Notes: a model not told the origin generated them from the letters alone. Counted from the first letter of the stretch, positions 35,322-45,920 are shown. The stretch is DNA of 64,000 bases from an uncultured Flavobacteriales bacterium (GCA_913055685.1 CAJXKC010000001.1:124001-188000); one strand, 5' to 3'. Translations and numbers: made by a program.

Positions 35322-37208
35322 ATGACGAATATACTTACTCTACCCCGAATCACCGCTTTTTGTTTAGCATTCCTACTAAATCTTGGCCTGGTAGCTCAGT
35401 CGAGCTATCAGAAAATAGTGCTAAAAAACATCCAACCAGTGGGCTCTTTTGAACCAGGAGGTATAGAGCAAAAGTATGCCCCCAGTTTGCAGCCTCAAGA
35501 AATGCCGCATCCCGACGGTGAGCTGGATCGCAACAAAGCCAGTCGCTTGCCGCTGATAAAGGACTTCTCCAAAATGAGTAATGACGTCCAGTTAAACGCC
35601 AACACTCCGCGACCAGAAGTTTTGGACTCTTTAGGTGGTAATAATTACAGCGGTTCTGTGCCAAATGATGATGATTTTGCGATTGGCAGAAACGGGCAAA
35701 TTCTTCGCGTTCGAAATTCAACTATTGGGGCTTACGATTACACCAAAGACAGTTTATTGTACGAGTCTACCTTATTTCGTTTTTACCGTCCGCAGCAATT
35801 TTTACCTGGTAGCAAGTACGATCCTCGTGCGCTTTACGATCCTTTTGAAGATCGCTTTATCGTCTTATACCTAAGCGGTAATACCTGGGAAAACTCCAAG
35901 ATTATCCTGGGCTTTTCGAAATCATCCGATCTAGCAGATGGCTTTAATATTTATCAATTAGATGGCAACCCACTTAATGATAGTACCTGGAGTGATTATC
36001 CTCACATCAGCATCAACGAAAAGGATTTGTTCATTACCATGAATACCTTTTACAATGGCTCCTCGAATAACAGCGGCTATGTTCAATCCACCATCCGCCA
36101 GGTGAGTAAAAACCCAGGATATGATAGTTTGGCATTAACAGAGCACTATTATTATAATATCAAATCCGGAAATCGTAACCTTTTCAATTTCTCGGGTATT
36201 GATTTAGGAGATACGAGTCGACTTCAAAACCGCCCCCAATACTTGATTTCTAATCGTAACCTTGATTCCATAAACGACAGTATATTCGTGGCCGAAATTC
36301 TTGGCGATGCTTTGGGGAACCCTCAATTCCGTATCCGCACTTTTACCACCGAAACCCCTTATGGTTTACCTCCAGAGGCCCGACAAGCAAATGATCATAA
36401 ATTCGACTGCAATGATAGTCGCATCCAAGGGGCAGTGTTGCACAATGGCCTTATTCAGTTTGTAGGTAATACGATAACCTCCACCGGTAATTCTGGGATT
36501 TATCATGGCATCATCGATCGCTACGGGGACTCCACCAATATTTACTTTAAGATCATTAATATGGATCCTATCGATATCGGTTACCCTCAAGTTACCTATA
36601 CGGGTAAGTCCCGCAGTGAGGTCGAAAGCATTATTAGTTTTAACCACACCGGTGATAGTCTTAACGCTGGCTTCTCTTGCCTCTTTTTCGACAATGATTA
36701 CACCTACAGTTACCGCAAACAAATTGTGGAAGGCGGCGACTACATCGATATCATTTCCAGCAATGGCAATCGCAAATACGAGCGCTGGGGAGATTATACC
36801 GGGAACCAGCAGGATTACAATGAGTCGAGTGTGGCCTGGGCCTCAGGTTATCAAGCCACCAGCAATGGACAACCGCTAACGGTTATCGCCAAACTTCGCA
36901 GTCCGAATTGGAGCAACTCCCCCATTGTTGGCCTTAAAGAAGAGGACAAACCAAAAGTTGAGCTAAGTCCGAATCCTGCCCAGCATTGGTTTCAATTAAG
37001 CATTGAACGCCAGAAAGAAGAACTCCTCTATTTTGAGCTCATTGGCATGGACGCAAAACAAAGCGTTTTTAAGGTAGAGGAACAAGCCTTTGCTGGCAGC
37101 AATACCTTTAGGTTTAAAACTGATTTTTTAAGTCCTGGTCTTTACTTACTTCAAGTCAAAGACAGCAAGGGTGCGGCGATTAGCACCAAAAGAATTGTAA
37201 TTCAATAA
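35322..37208 (+). CDS. Secreted T9SS type A protein of unknown function
   Basis: A 628-residue protein when started at the ATG at 35322. The frame extends to a GTG at 35301, but the probable -7 box covers that codon and the signal peptide (ITAFCLAFLLNLGLVAQ) fits the ATG better. The large middle part is beta-rich, with repeated reference to F/Y-P-W strands (YDPRALYDPFEDRFIVLYLSG), suggesting a propeller or lectin-like fold. The last about 80 residues (VELSPNPAQHWFQLSI to SPGLYLLQVKDSKG) are a Por_Secre_tail sorting domain, so it is exported by T9SS. I recognise no enzymatic motif. Confidence 0.85.
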   Translation: MTNILTLPRITAFCLAFLLNLGLVAQSSYQKIVLKNIQPVGSFEPGGIEQKYAPSLQPQEMPHPDGELDRNKASRLPLIKDFSKMSNDVQLNANTPRPEVLDSLGGNNYSGSVPNDDDFAIGRNGQILRVRNSTIGAYDYTKDSLLYESTLFRFYRPQQFLPGSKYDPRALYDPFEDRFIVLYLSGNTWENSKIILGFSKSSDLADGFNIYQLDGNPLNDSTWSDYPHISINEKDLFITMNTFYNGSSNNSGYVQSTIRQVSKNPGYDSLALTEHYYYNIKSGNRNLFNFSGIDLGDTSRLQNRPQYLISNRNLDSINDSIFVAEILGDALGNPQFRIRTFTTETPYGLPPEARQANDHKFDCNDSRIQGAVLHNGLIQFVGNTITSTGNSGIYHGIIDRYGDSTNIYFKIINMDPIDIGYPQVTYTGKSRSEVESIISFNHTGDSLNAGFSCLFFDNDYTYSYRKQIVEGGDYIDIISSNGNRKYERWGDYTGNQQDYNESSVAWASGYQATSNGQPLTVIAKLRSPNWSNSPIVGLKEEDKPKVELSPNPAQHWFQLSIERQKEELLYFELIGMDAKQSVFKVEEQAFAGSNTFRFKTDFLSPGLYLLQVKDSKGAAISTKRIVIQ

Positions 37209-37210
37209 AA

Positions 37211-37235
37211 AAAGGGGACCAATGAGGTCCCCTTT
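37211..37235. terminator. Bidirectional Rho-independent terminator
   Basis: The 10-bp perfect stem AAAGGGGACC / GGTCCCCTTT has a 5-base loop, with T runs on both strands. It sits in the 35-base gap between the convergent T9SS gene and kmo and can serve both. Confidence 0.92.
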
Positions 37236-37243
37236 TTATTTTA

Positions 37244-38590
37244 TTAAAGCTTTTCAGCCAGCTGAAGCATGCGTTGCTCCACTTCTTCCGAATCCCAAAT
37301 CTCATGGATATTCGGCATATTCATAATTTCGGCCATTAACTGGTCTTGGCGCTGACCCAGGGCCATTGCCTCAGAGTAGCGCACATTAGGAGAGAAAGTT
37401 ACCAGACCATAAAGTGGGGTCCACTTTTCAGGATACTTTTTAGAAAACTTAGTCTCAATCTTTTTCTGCAATAAGAAATCGGGATCACCGGTAAGGTCTC
37501 GCATCTCCACAAAATTGCGCATCGCTAAATCAGCAATTGCATCTCCATCTGGCTTACGCTCAATTTCATAGGCCTTAAACAAAGCCTCCCAATCATCGCC
37601 GTATTCATCTATCAGTCGATCCAAGACAAAACAATCTTCGAATCCAGCATTCATCCCCTGCCCGTAGAAAGGCACAATAGCATGACTAGCATCCCCTATC
37701 AGGGCCACCTTCCCATTTCTTGTCCAAGGGAAACAACGAATTATCACTAAGGAAGAATCAGGGTTTTCTTCCCAGTCCTTATCGAAGTTGGGCATTAAAG
37801 CCAGAGCATCTCCAAATTTCTCAGCGAAGAAGGCCCGTGCTTTAGCTACCGTATCCAAGCTTTCAAAAGAAGGTTCCCCTTCATTGGGGAAGAAAAGGGT
37901 ACAAGTAAAGCTCCCATCGGGGTTCGGTAATGCAATGAGCATATAGTTACCTCTGGGCCAAATATGTAAAGCATTCTTTTCAAGTAGAAACTCGCCATTT
38001 GGTCCGGGTGGAATCTCTAGTTCTTTATAGCCATGTTCGATATACTGTTGAGAGTAGGAAAAGCGATCGGTTTTCATCATGGCACCACGAACCGCACTAA
38101 AGGCCCCATCGGCGCCAAAAAGCAAATCGGCTTCTACCCTTTCTGGTTTTTCTTCACTACCAAAAGTAGCGGCGGCATTTTTTAAATCCACTTCCAGGCA
38201 GGCTTGCTCAAACTTAATTTCTACCCCCTGCTTTTCCGCTTCAGACATCAATAGCATATTAAGCCCCGCTCTGGAAACCGAATTAATAGCCTGACCTTCC
38301 TGTCCATAAGGTTGGTAGCTAAGGTTCCCTTCCACATCGTGCATAACACGACGATGCATGGGTATAGCCATTTCCTTTAAAACCTTTTCTTCTAGTCCGA
38401 CCTTAGCGAGAGCCTGCAAACCCCGGTCACTAAGGGCCAGGTTTATGGAGCGGCCCCCGTCTAATAAATTTACCCGAGCATCTGGACGACGCTCATAAAT
38501 TTTCACTGAATGACCACGTTTTGCAAGGTAAACACCCAACAGAGAGCCTACTAAACCAGCTCCGGCAATGGTAATCTTCTTCTTTTGCAT
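37244..38590 (-). CDS. kmo: Kynurenine 3-monooxygenase
   Basis: A 448-residue FAD-dependent hydroxylase that converts L-kynurenine to 3-hydroxykynurenine with NADPH and O2. The N-terminal GAGLVGSLLGVYLAKRGHSV binds FAD. DGGRSINLALSDRGLQAL is the family signature, and GDASHAIVPFYGQGMNAGFED is the second flavin motif. The C-terminal helix that anchors the eukaryotic enzyme to the mitochondrion is absent. It lies one base downstream of kynU, with which it forms consecutive pathway steps towards 3-hydroxyanthranilate and NAD. Confidence 0.96.
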   Translation of the reverse strand: MQKKKITIAGAGLVGSLLGVYLAKRGHSVKIYERRPDARVNLLDGGRSINLALSDRGLQALAKVGLEEKVLKEMAIPMHRRVMHDVEGNLSYQPYGQEGQAINSVSRAGLNMLLMSEAEKQGVEIKFEQACLEVDLKNAAATFGSEEKPERVEADLLFGADGAFSAVRGAMMKTDRFSYSQQYIEHGYKELEIPPGPNGEFLLEKNALHIWPRGNYMLIALPNPDGSFTCTLFFPNEGEPSFESLDTVAKARAFFAEKFGDALALMPNFDKDWEENPDSSLVIIRCFPWTRNGKVALIGDASHAIVPFYGQGMNAGFEDCFVLDRLIDEYGDDWEALFKAYEIERKPDGDAIADLAMRNFVEMRDLTGDPDFLLQKKIETKFSKKYPEKWTPLYGLVTFSPNVRYSEAMALGQRQDQLMAEIMNMPNIHEIWDSEEVEQRMLQLAEKL

Positions 38591-38591
38591 C

Positions 38592-39872
38592 TTAGGCTTT
38601 TAGAAATTTTTCGAGCAATTGCCCAAATTCGTAAACATCTTCAAAGGAGTTATACATTGGAACTGGTGCCAAGCGAATCACATCAGGCTCGCGCCAGTCG
38701 GCTATAACTCCTGCTTCACTCAGACTCTCAAAGACTGCGCGACCTTTACCGGGCACTGCAATGGAAATCTGACATCCACGACGTTTTTCATCTTTAGGAG
38801 TAATAATGCGTACAGACTGTCCACTGTTCACCGCGGCATCTTCAATAACTTTTTGCAAGTAAGCCGTTAACTTTAGGCTTTTGCTCCGCAAGGCCGTCAT
38901 TCCTACTTGGTCAAACAATTCCAGGGAAGCCAATAAGGGAGCCATCGCAAATACGGGCGCATTACTAAGTTGCCATGCTTCTGCGGTAGGGATTGGGTCA
39001 AAACGATCGCCCATCTTAAAGCGCTCTTCTTTATTATGGCCCCACCAGCCTTCAAAGCGGGGAATATCCTTCTTTCCATGGTGACGCTCGTGAATAAAAA
39101 CTCCCGATACCCCACCTGGCCCGCTATTCAAATACTTATATCCGCACCAAGCGGCGAAGTCGGCGCCCCATTTATGTAAGTCTAGCGCAATATTTCCAGC
39201 CCCATGAGCCAAATCCCAGCCCACTATGGCGCCGGCTCTTTTCCCAGCATCGGTAATTCTTTCCATGTCGAAAACCTGGCCGGTGTAATAGTTCACACCC
39301 CCTAGCATCACCAAGGCCAGTTCGTCCTTATGCTGGTCAATGGCGGCGATTACTCTTTCATCGTCAATAAGCTCTGTCTCGGGATCGGGTGCCAACTCAA
39401 TTAAGCATGTTTCCGGATCTAAGCCATGAAAACGCAACTGACTACGCAAGGCATATTGATCGCTAGGAAAGGCTTTCCCCTCGCATAATATTTTACAACG
39501 CTTGCCTTTCGGCTGAAAGAAACTTACCATTAGCAGGTGTAAATTGGTAGTAAGGCCATTCATAGCCACTACCTCGCTTTCTTTCGCTCCTACAATTTTA
39601 GCTAGGGAAGCGGTAAAAAACTCATGGTAAGCCACCCAAGGACGATGTGCCTCTAAGTGACCATCCACGCCCCAGCGGGCCCAGTCATCTAATTCCTCGT
39701 TTATTATTTCCCGTGCCTTTCTTGGCTGCAGGCCAAGGGAATTCCCGGTAAAATAAAGCACCTTCCGATCCTTGTTTTTAGGAAACAAAAACTCGTCTCG
39801 GTAAGTAGCTAAAGTATCTTCTTGATCGGCCAATCGAGCCCCTTCAAGTGTATTCGGATAAGACATATTCAA
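38592..39872 (-). CDS. kynU: Kynureninase
   Basis: A 426-residue PLP enzyme that cleaves 3-hydroxykynurenine (or kynurenine) to 3-hydroxyanthranilate (or anthranilate) and alanine. Recognisable segments are YFTGNSLGLQPRKARE, the PLP-phosphate region NGLTTNLHLLMVSF, VGWDLAHGAGNIAL (Asp contacting the pyridine nitrogen) and the Schiff-base lysine in AAWCGYKYLNSGPGG. It lies 17 bases downstream of the UbiA-like gene and one base upstream of kmo. No tryptophan dioxygenase or kynurenine formamidase is in the window. Confidence 0.96.
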   Translation of the reverse strand: MNMSYPNTLEGARLADQEDTLATYRDEFLFPKNKDRKVLYFTGNSLGLQPRKAREIINEELDDWARWGVDGHLEAHRPWVAYHEFFTASLAKIVGAKESEVVAMNGLTTNLHLLMVSFFQPKGKRCKILCEGKAFPSDQYALRSQLRFHGLDPETCLIELAPDPETELIDDERVIAAIDQHKDELALVMLGGVNYYTGQVFDMERITDAGKRAGAIVGWDLAHGAGNIALDLHKWGADFAAWCGYKYLNSGPGGVSGVFIHERHHGKKDIPRFEGWWGHNKEERFKMGDRFDPIPTAEAWQLSNAPVFAMAPLLASLELFDQVGMTALRSKSLKLTAYLQKVIEDAAVNSGQSVRIITPKDEKRRGCQISIAVPGKGRAVFESLSEAGVIADWREPDVIRLAPVPMYNSFEDVYEFGQLLEKFLKA

Positions 39873-39889
39873 TTAAATAGGCTTCAAAT

Positions 39890-40747
39890 TTAAAAATTGC
39901 CAATGGCAAGCTCGCTTAGAAAAAGAATAAACAATACAATTATTGGTATGGACTCTACCCAAAAGCTTATGTAGAAATCGCTCTGATTCTTGGCTACCCC
40001 TTTAATTATCCACTGACCAAGCTCCAAGCCCAAGAGCCACGCCAAGACATAAGTAAGATTTATTCCATAATAGAAATAGGAGAAAATCACCCAAACCTGA
40101 TAGAGCATTATTAGGAATCGGGATAAGTCGAGAGAGGCCTCTAGCCCCAGCAATTGAGGTATGGTTTTTAGTTGTGCGGCATCCAAATCTAAATCACGCA
40201 CGTCAAAAGGAATGGTAAGGGCAGCTACCAAAATAATGCGCATTAATAATTCTAGGTAGGTATGGAAAGTCCATAATCCCTCACTAATTAGATGCGGCAC
40301 ACCGAAACTTAACCAAGACCAGGCAAAAGCAATTAAAAATAACTTCAACATGGGAATGCTGCGCAAGGAGGAGAAAAAACGGTGCGGATTCGGAAAGGCC
40401 AAAGGATAGAGAAAGGCAATAAGAAAGCCAGGTGCTAGTGCATATAGTAAACCAAGACTAATAATTTGCTTTAGAAAAGCCAAACTAATAATACCCATTC
40501 CCAGGGTACTAATAAAAGCTATGGTTAGATTATTTGACCAGCCTAATTTAGGACTTGAAGGCAAGGCTTCACCCTGAATTAATTTGACCCATCGCATATA
40601 ACTATAAGCCGAGGCAGTACCGAATAATAAGAAGGCTGAGTAAAAGATAGCGACCGCTGATATCGGCTCGCTAAAACTAAGCATAGACAAGGCGCAAACC
40701 GCAAGGCCCACCCAAAGATTACTGGCTATAAGAATCCGTGACAGCAT
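39890..40747 (-). CDS. UbiA-superfamily-like membrane protein
   Basis: A 285-residue protein with about eight to nine membrane helices. It carries the second aspartate-rich motif of UbiA prenyltransferases (IPFDVRDLDLDAAQLKTIPQ) in the right place. The first motif (NDxxDxxxD) is missing; the corresponding loop reads YSYMRWVKL. It may therefore be a divergent or inactive prenyltransferase. It is the first gene in the kynU-kmo operon (17-base spacing to kynU), but no functional link is established. The promoter was not found in the 113-base gap shared with gcvP. Confidence 0.68.
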   Translation of the reverse strand: MLSRILIASNLWVGLAVCALSMLSFSEPISAVAIFYSAFLLFGTASAYSYMRWVKLIQGEALPSSPKLGWSNNLTIAFISTLGMGIISLAFLKQIISLGLLYALAPGFLIAFLYPLAFPNPHRFFSSLRSIPMLKLFLIAFAWSWLSFGVPHLISEGLWTFHTYLELLMRIILVAALTIPFDVRDLDLDAAQLKTIPQLLGLEASLDLSRFLIMLYQVWVIFSYFYYGINLTYVLAWLLGLELGQWIIKGVAKNQSDFYISFWVESIPIIVLFILFLSELAIGNF

Positions 40748-40819
40748 TGGCTTAATTGGCGCTATCTATAATGTTAAGAATAAGTGAATAATATCATATA
40801 AAAAAGCAATGCCTATGCT

Positions 40820-40827
40820 TACTTTTG
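40820..40827 (+). promoter_or_regulatory. Promoter -7 box of gcvP
   Basis: TACTTTTG matches TAnnTTTG exactly, 33 bases before the ATG. The leader would be about 27 bases, too short for a glycine riboswitch. Confidence 0.5.
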
Positions 40828-40860
40828 CTGCGAATATTGACAATTATTTTCACATAGGAT

Positions 40861-43737
40861 ATGAAGACTGATTCTTTTGCCTACCGCCACATTGGGCCAC
40901 GTGAGCACGATTTGGAAGAAATGTTGAAAGTGGTAGGGGCAAGCTCCATTGATGAATTAATCGAGCAGACGATTCCCGCTGGCATTCGCCTAAAGGAAGA
41001 AATGGACCTCAGTGAACCCATGACCGAAAATGAGTTCCTGAATCATATTCGCGACTTAGCGCGAAAGAATAAGGTATTTAAGTCTTATATCGGCTTAGGT
41101 TACCACCCATCTATTATGCCAGGGGTTGTTCAACGAAATATCCTTGAAAACCCAGGTTGGTATACGGCTTACACGCCTTATCAAGCAGAAATCGCGCAAG
41201 GTCGACTGGAAGCTTTATTGAACTACCAAACTATGGTAAGTGATCTTACCGGCCTACCGATTGCCAACGCGAGTCTCTTAGACGAAGCCACTGCAGCAGC
41301 AGAAGCCATGAGCATGTTCTATGGTGGACGTAGTCGCGATAAGAAAAAAGCCGGCGCTAATAAATTCTTTGTCTCTTGGCATTGTTTGCACCAGAATATC
41401 GAGTTAATCAAGACCCGCAGCGAGCCTTTAGGAATTGAATTGGTAATTGGTGACCATCGAGAAATTAATCTAAGTGAAGATTATTTCGGTGCCCTACTTC
41501 AGTACCCTGCAGCCGACGGTGAGATTTTCGAGTACACCGAATTTATGGAGGAAGCCAATAAGCATGATGTGCAAGTAGCTGTTGCGGCTGATATCATGAG
41601 CTTATTGCTTTTATCTCCTCCCGGAGAATGGGGCGCAAAAGCAGTGGTAGGTACTACCCAGCGCTTTGGTATTCCATTGGGCTTCGGCGGACCACACGCG
41701 GCTTATTTTGCCACTACCGAAGATTACAAGCGTCATATCCCTGGTCGTATTATTGGTCAGACTATCGACCGCGATGGAAAGCCAGCTCTACGTATGGCCC
41801 TCCAAACCAGGGAGCAGCACATTAAACGGGATAAAGCCACTTCCAATATTTGTACCGCCCAAGTATTGTTAGCAGTAATGGCAGGCGCCTATGGTGCTTA
41901 CCACGGACCAAAAGGTCTGCGCAATATTGCCAAGAAGATTCATCATCACACGGTTACCCTTAGTGAAGGCTTAAACCGCCTTGGCTACACCCAGGTAAAT
42001 CAATTCTTTTTCGACACCTTACGAATTGAGTTAGGTCAGGTTGATAAGGAAGAAATTCGCAGCCGTGCCATTGAACGTGAAATAAACCTCCGTTACATAA
42101 GCGCCCATGAGGTAGGCATCAGTTTAAATGAAACTACCAATTTAGAAGCGGTTCACGAATTATTAGAAATTTTTGCGGAAGCTAAAGGCGCGGAAGTACC
42201 TAACTTGAAATTATTAGAAGTAAATGTACTCCCCGAAAAGCTAAAAAGAAGCAGTACCTATTTAGAGCATCCAGTATTTAACCGCTACCATAGCGAGACC
42301 GAAATGATGCGCTATTTAAAATATTTGGAGCGTAAAGATCTGTCCCTAAACCACTCAATGATTTCGCTTGGAAGCTGCACCATGAAGCTTAATGCCGCTA
42401 CTGAGATGATTCCACTTAGTTGGCCATTGTGGGCGAATATTCACCCTTTTGCTCCGACCGATCAAGTTTTAGGTTACCGCGAATTAATTGCAAACCTCGA
42501 GCGCGACTTAGCCGAGATCACTGGCTTCCACTCGATGTCTATGCAGCCTAACTCAGGTGCACAGGGCGAATATGCCGGACTAATGGTAATTCGCGCTTAT
42601 CACCATTCTCGTGGCGAGGATCATCGTAATGTTACTCTCATTCCGAGTTCAGCTCACGGTACGAACCCAGCATCGGCGGTAATGGCCGGAATGAAAGTAG
42701 TAGTGGTGAAATGTGACGACAACGGAAACATTGATGTAGAAGACCTTAAAGCAAAAGCAGAGCAACATAAAGACAATCTTTCTGCTTTAATGATTACCTA
42801 CCCCTCTACTCATGGAGTATTTGAGGAACGAGTGAAAGAAATCACCCAGATTATCCACGATAATGGTGGTCAGGTTTATATGGATGGAGCCAATATGAAC
42901 GCCCAGGTAGGCTTAACTAGTCCGGGTGAAATTGGTGCCGATGTTTGCCACTTAAATCTCCACAAAACCTTCGCCATTCCTCATGGTGGTGGTGGCCCTG
43001 GCATGGGACCCATTGGCGTAGCCGAGCATTTAGCGCAATTTTTACCGGGTCACCCTTTGGTGAAAACCGGTGGTAAACATCCGATTTCACCGATTTCAGC
43101 CGCTCCCTTTGGCTCGGGATTAATCTTAATTATCAGCTACGGATACATTAAAATGCTCGGCGCGAAGGGTCTAACCGACGCTACTCGCTACGCCATTTTA
43201 AATGCCAATTACTTGAAGGAACGCTTACACGGATCTTTTGAGGTATTGTATGCCAATCAGAATAACCGTGCGGCCCACGAGATGATTATCGACTGTCGTC
43301 CCTTTAAAAAGGACGCCGGCATAGAGGTTACGGATATTGCCAAGCGCCTGATGGATTATGGCTACCACGCCCCCACGGTAAGCTTCCCTGTAGCCGGTAC
43401 GGTAATGATTGAGCCTACCGAAAGCGAAAGCCGCGAGGAGCTTGACCGCTTTGTAGACGCGATGCTTAGCATCCGTCAGGAAATTAAATCCATTGAGGAA
43501 GGAAAGTCAGATAAGGAGAATAACCCTTTGAAGAACTCCCCTCATACCATGGAACAGCTAACGGCTAATGAATGGTCTTTCCCATACGACCGTAAAACCG
43601 CCGCTTTCCCGCTGGACTACTTATACAGCAATAAGTTTTGGCCAAGTGTACGCCGAGTAGACGACGCTTATGGCGACCGTAATCTGGTTTGTACCTGTGA
43701 ACCAATTGAATCCTATATGGAGACTGAAGAAGTGTAA
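40861..43737 (+). CDS. gcvP: Glycine dehydrogenase (decarboxylating), P-protein
   Basis: A 958-residue PLP enzyme that decarboxylates glycine and loads the aminomethyl group on the H-protein. It is the fused (alpha+beta) form of usual length. The N-terminal half has [17 protein letters not shown] and [13 protein letters not shown]. The C-terminal half has [43 protein letters not shown] and the PLP lysine Lys702 in [17 protein letters not shown]. The C-terminus keeps the conserved [16 protein letters not shown] and [16 protein letters not shown]. It is monocistronic, with its own -7 box and terminator; gcvT and gcvH are not in the window. Confidence 0.98.
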   Translation: MKTDSFAYRHIGPREHDLEEMLKVVGASSIDELIEQTIPAGIRLKEEMDLSEPMTENEFLNHIRDLARKNKVFKSYIGLGYHPSIMPGVVQRNILENPGWYTAYTPYQAEIAQGRLEALLNYQTMVSDLTGLPIANASLLDEATAAAEAMSMFYGGRSRDKKKAGANKFFVSWHCLHQNIELIKTRSEPLGIELVIGDHREINLSEDYFGALLQYPAADGEIFEYTEFMEEANKHDVQVAVAADIMSLLLLSPPGEWGAKAVVGTTQRFGIPLGFGGPHAAYFATTEDYKRHIPGRIIGQTIDRDGKPALRMALQTREQHIKRDKATSNICTAQVLLAVMAGAYGAYHGPKGLRNIAKKIHHHTVTLSEGLNRLGYTQVNQFFFDTLRIELGQVDKEEIRSRAIEREINLRYISAHEVGISLNETTNLEAVHELLEIFAEAKGAEVPNLKLLEVNVLPEKLKRSSTYLEHPVFNRYHSETEMMRYLKYLERKDLSLNHSMISLGSCTMKLNAATEMIPLSWPLWANIHPFAPTDQVLGYRELIANLERDLAEITGFHSMSMQPNSGAQGEYAGLMVIRAYHHSRGEDHRNVTLIPSSAHGTNPASAVMAGMKVVVVKCDDNGNIDVEDLKAKAEQHKDNLSALMITYPSTHGVFEERVKEITQIIHDNGGQVYMDGANMNAQVGLTSPGEIGADVCHLNLHKTFAIPHGGGGPGMGPIGVAEHLAQFLPGHPLVKTGGKHPISPISAAPFGSGLILIISYGYIKMLGAKGLTDATRYAILNANYLKERLHGSFEVLYANQNNRAAHEMIIDCRPFKKDAGIEVTDIAKRLMDYGYHAPTVSFPVAGTVMIEPTESESREELDRFVDAMLSIRQEIKSIEEGKSDKENNPLKNSPHTMEQLTANEWSFPYDRKTAAFPLDYLYSNKFWPSVRRVDDAYGDRNLVCTCEPIESYMETEEV

Positions 43738-43767
43738 CATTTTACACCAATCTTCAAAAAACTAAAG

Positions 43768-43796
43768 AAGGAAGCCCAATACGGCTTCCTTTTTTA
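43768..43796 (+). terminator. Rho-independent terminator of gcvP
   Basis: The 9-bp stem AAGGAAGCC / GGCTTCCTT has a 6-base loop and a T run to 43795. The next promoter starts at the end of this T run. Confidence 0.9.
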
Positions 43797-43826
43797 TTGC
43801 ACTAAACTAAATGTTTCCTATTTTTG
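43797..43826 (+). promoter_or_regulatory. Full consensus promoter of the T9SS gene at 43868
   Basis: TTG (43797-43799), exactly 19 bases, then TATTTTTG (43819-43826). This matches the Bacteroidota housekeeping promoter in both boxes and spacing. The predicted leader is about 36 bases. Confidence 0.75.
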
Positions 43827-43867
43827 TTAACCTAGTGTTAAAATCGAATAACCCTTAATTAAAGAAC

Positions 43868-45859
43868 ATGAAGAAAACAGCTATCCTATTTCTTAGCTTA
43901 GCTTCAGCAGTAGCGGTTAACGCTCAGGGTCTTCCACAAATTGACCCAGTACTTGAGCCACAAGACGCACCTGCGAAGCACGCAATTAAAAAAGCCACCC
44001 CAGAGTCGGGTACTGCGAACGTAGTTTGGAGTGAAGACTTTGCCAATGGCATTCCTACTGGTTGGAGCCAAACTGGTACCCCTGCAACCGCACAATGGGA
44101 ATACCGTGGCCCTAACACCACTCCTAGTAACTCTACTGGATCTCGTGGTAATTTCTCAGGAATCAACAACACCCCTCCTACCAATGATCCTTTGGCATCA
44201 ACTACTGGTAGCAATGGTTTCATGATTTTTGACTCTGATTACCTAGACAATGGTGGTACTAGCGTTTTCGGTTCAGGATCAGCTCCTGCTCCACACATTG
44301 GTCGTCTTACTACTGATATGATCGACCTTTCTCAACACCCATCAGTAGAATTGAAATTCGAGACTTATGCTCGTCGTTTCTTCTCTAACTGGTTTGTTGC
44401 TTTCTCTACTGACGGTGGTGCAACTTTCACCGACACCGTAGAATTCTTTGACCCTAGCACTGTTGCAGTAAACGCTTCTACCTTAAATGGTGAAGTAGCA
44501 CTTGCTAACGTTTCTGCTTTTGTAGGTGGTCAGGATTCTGTAGTAATGCAATTCATTTTTGACGGTACCGATGGTAACGTTAACGGTAATGGTTACTACT
44601 ACTGGATGATTGACGATATCGAATTACGTACGCCTCCAGCTAACCAAATGTTGTTCACTACTTGGAACGGTGCTCCTGCCCAAGATATGATCTACAATGG
44701 TAATGGTGCTGCTTATCCTAAGTACGGTATCATGAATACCAATCAGATTGTACCAGTTGAGTTCGACGCGAACTTCTTCAACTACGGTACAAACGCTCAG
44801 TCTAACGCAACTTTAGATGTAGAAATTTGGGACGTTACTTCTGGTACTCCTAGTTTAGTAACTACTGTATCTGCTCCTGGTTGTGCTAACTTAGCTCCTG
44901 GTGATACTTGTGATTACAATGACTTAACTACTACTCAGTGGACTCCTCCTGCACAACAAGCTTCTTACTTATTAGTATGGAAAGCGGTTTCTGATTCTAT
45001 CAGCAGTGCAAGTACTACTACCACTGACACTTTCTCATTCTTTGTACACGACGAATTATACTCTACCGATCGTAACAACGTAGACAACTACGTGGGTACT
45101 AACTCTGCTAACCCAGAGATTATCGCCATGGGTGTTATGTACGACCTAAGCAATGAGGACGCTAACAACACTGGTTCTGGATTAGTATACTTAGAAGGTT
45201 TAACTATCGAGCTTTCAGCGCTTACCGATAGTACTGCCGACATCGAAGTTGCTTTCTACGACACCACCGGTTTTGCTTTCAATGCTGGTTTCCCAGCTAG
45301 TGCAACTGCTGCTTTCCGTAGATCTTTCACCTTAAACGGTTCATTAGTAGGCACCAACGCTTACTTCGATCTACAGACTAATGGTAACCCATTGGCTCTA
45401 CCAGCACAGCCTTACCTTATGATCTTGAACTTCTTCCCGAACGCTACTGACGGTGTTATCCGTATTGCGAACGACCAGTCTTTCGATCAGCCAGGTATTT
45501 CCACTGTAATGCAATTAGCAGACGGTAACTGGTACGGCGGATTTACTTCTCGTGCGCACGAAGGTACTTTCATCCGCTTAGTAGTTCAAGAAAACTTCAG
45601 CGTTGCTGACCAAGACCTAATTAACTTTAGCGTTTATCCTAACCCAACTTCTGGTGAAGCAAACATTATGTTCGCTGAAGGTGGTGCTTACACAATTGAC
45701 GTTCTTGACATGGTGGGTAACCGCGTAATGTCTCAAGAAGCTACTGTAAACACTAACGAAAAAGTTCAGTTAGATCTTAGCAGCTTACCTAAAGGCGTTT
45801 ACTTAGTAAATGTTAAAGGTGAAAACACTGACAAGACTGTAAAACTTACTGTGAAGTAA
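43868..45859 (+). CDS. Secreted T9SS type A protein, first of a tandem pair
   Basis: A 663-residue protein with a signal peptide (about 1-20, ending VNAQ). An N-terminal jelly-roll-like module (about 45-255) follows, with WSEDFANGIPTGWSQTG, WEYRGPNTTPSNSTGSRG and FMIFDSDYLDNGG. The middle is beta-rich, ending near FFPNATDGVIRIAN. The C-terminal sorting domain (VYPNPTSGEANIMF to LPKGVYLVNVKGEN) sends it through T9SS. Codon use is strikingly uniform (GGT, GCT, ACT, CCT, AAC dominate), unlike its neighbours and its paralogue, which suggests very high expression. A consensus promoter and a strong terminator frame it. The ligand or activity is unknown; a cell-surface or matrix protein is plausible. 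Confidence 0.87.
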   Translation: MKKTAILFLSLASAVAVNAQGLPQIDPVLEPQDAPAKHAIKKATPESGTANVVWSEDFANGIPTGWSQTGTPATAQWEYRGPNTTPSNSTGSRGNFSGINNTPPTNDPLASTTGSNGFMIFDSDYLDNGGTSVFGSGSAPAPHIGRLTTDMIDLSQHPSVELKFETYARRFFSNWFVAFSTDGGATFTDTVEFFDPSTVAVNASTLNGEVALANVSAFVGGQDSVVMQFIFDGTDGNVNGNGYYYWMIDDIELRTPPANQMLFTTWNGAPAQDMIYNGNGAAYPKYGIMNTNQIVPVEFDANFFNYGTNAQSNATLDVEIWDVTSGTPSLVTTVSAPGCANLAPGDTCDYNDLTTTQWTPPAQQASYLLVWKAVSDSISSASTTTTDTFSFFVHDELYSTDRNNVDNYVGTNSANPEIIAMGVMYDLSNEDANNTGSGLVYLEGLTIELSALTDSTADIEVAFYDTTGFAFNAGFPASATAAFRRSFTLNGSLVGTNAYFDLQTNGNPLALPAQPYLMILNFFPNATDGVIRIANDQSFDQPGISTVMQLADGNWYGGFTSRAHEGTFIRLVVQENFSVADQDLINFSVYPNPTSGEANIMFAEGGAYTIDVLDMVGNRVMSQEATVNTNEKVQLDLSSLPKGVYLVNVKGENTDKTVKLTVK

Positions 45860-45882
45860 GAAACAATAGCTCTTAAGAAAAG

Positions 45883-45920
45883 TCCCGACCTCGGTTCGCC
45901 GAGTTTCGGGATTTTTTTTT
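45883..45920 (+). terminator. Rho-independent terminator of the gene at 43868
   Basis: A two-part stem, TCCCGA / TCGGGA (outer) and CTCGG / CCGAG (inner, TTCG tetraloop), is followed by nine T. Confidence 0.92.

Noticed and set aside
40748-40860. Glycine riboswitch upstream of gcvP
   Set aside because: The predicted leader is only about 27 bases and no paired aptamer structure is visible.
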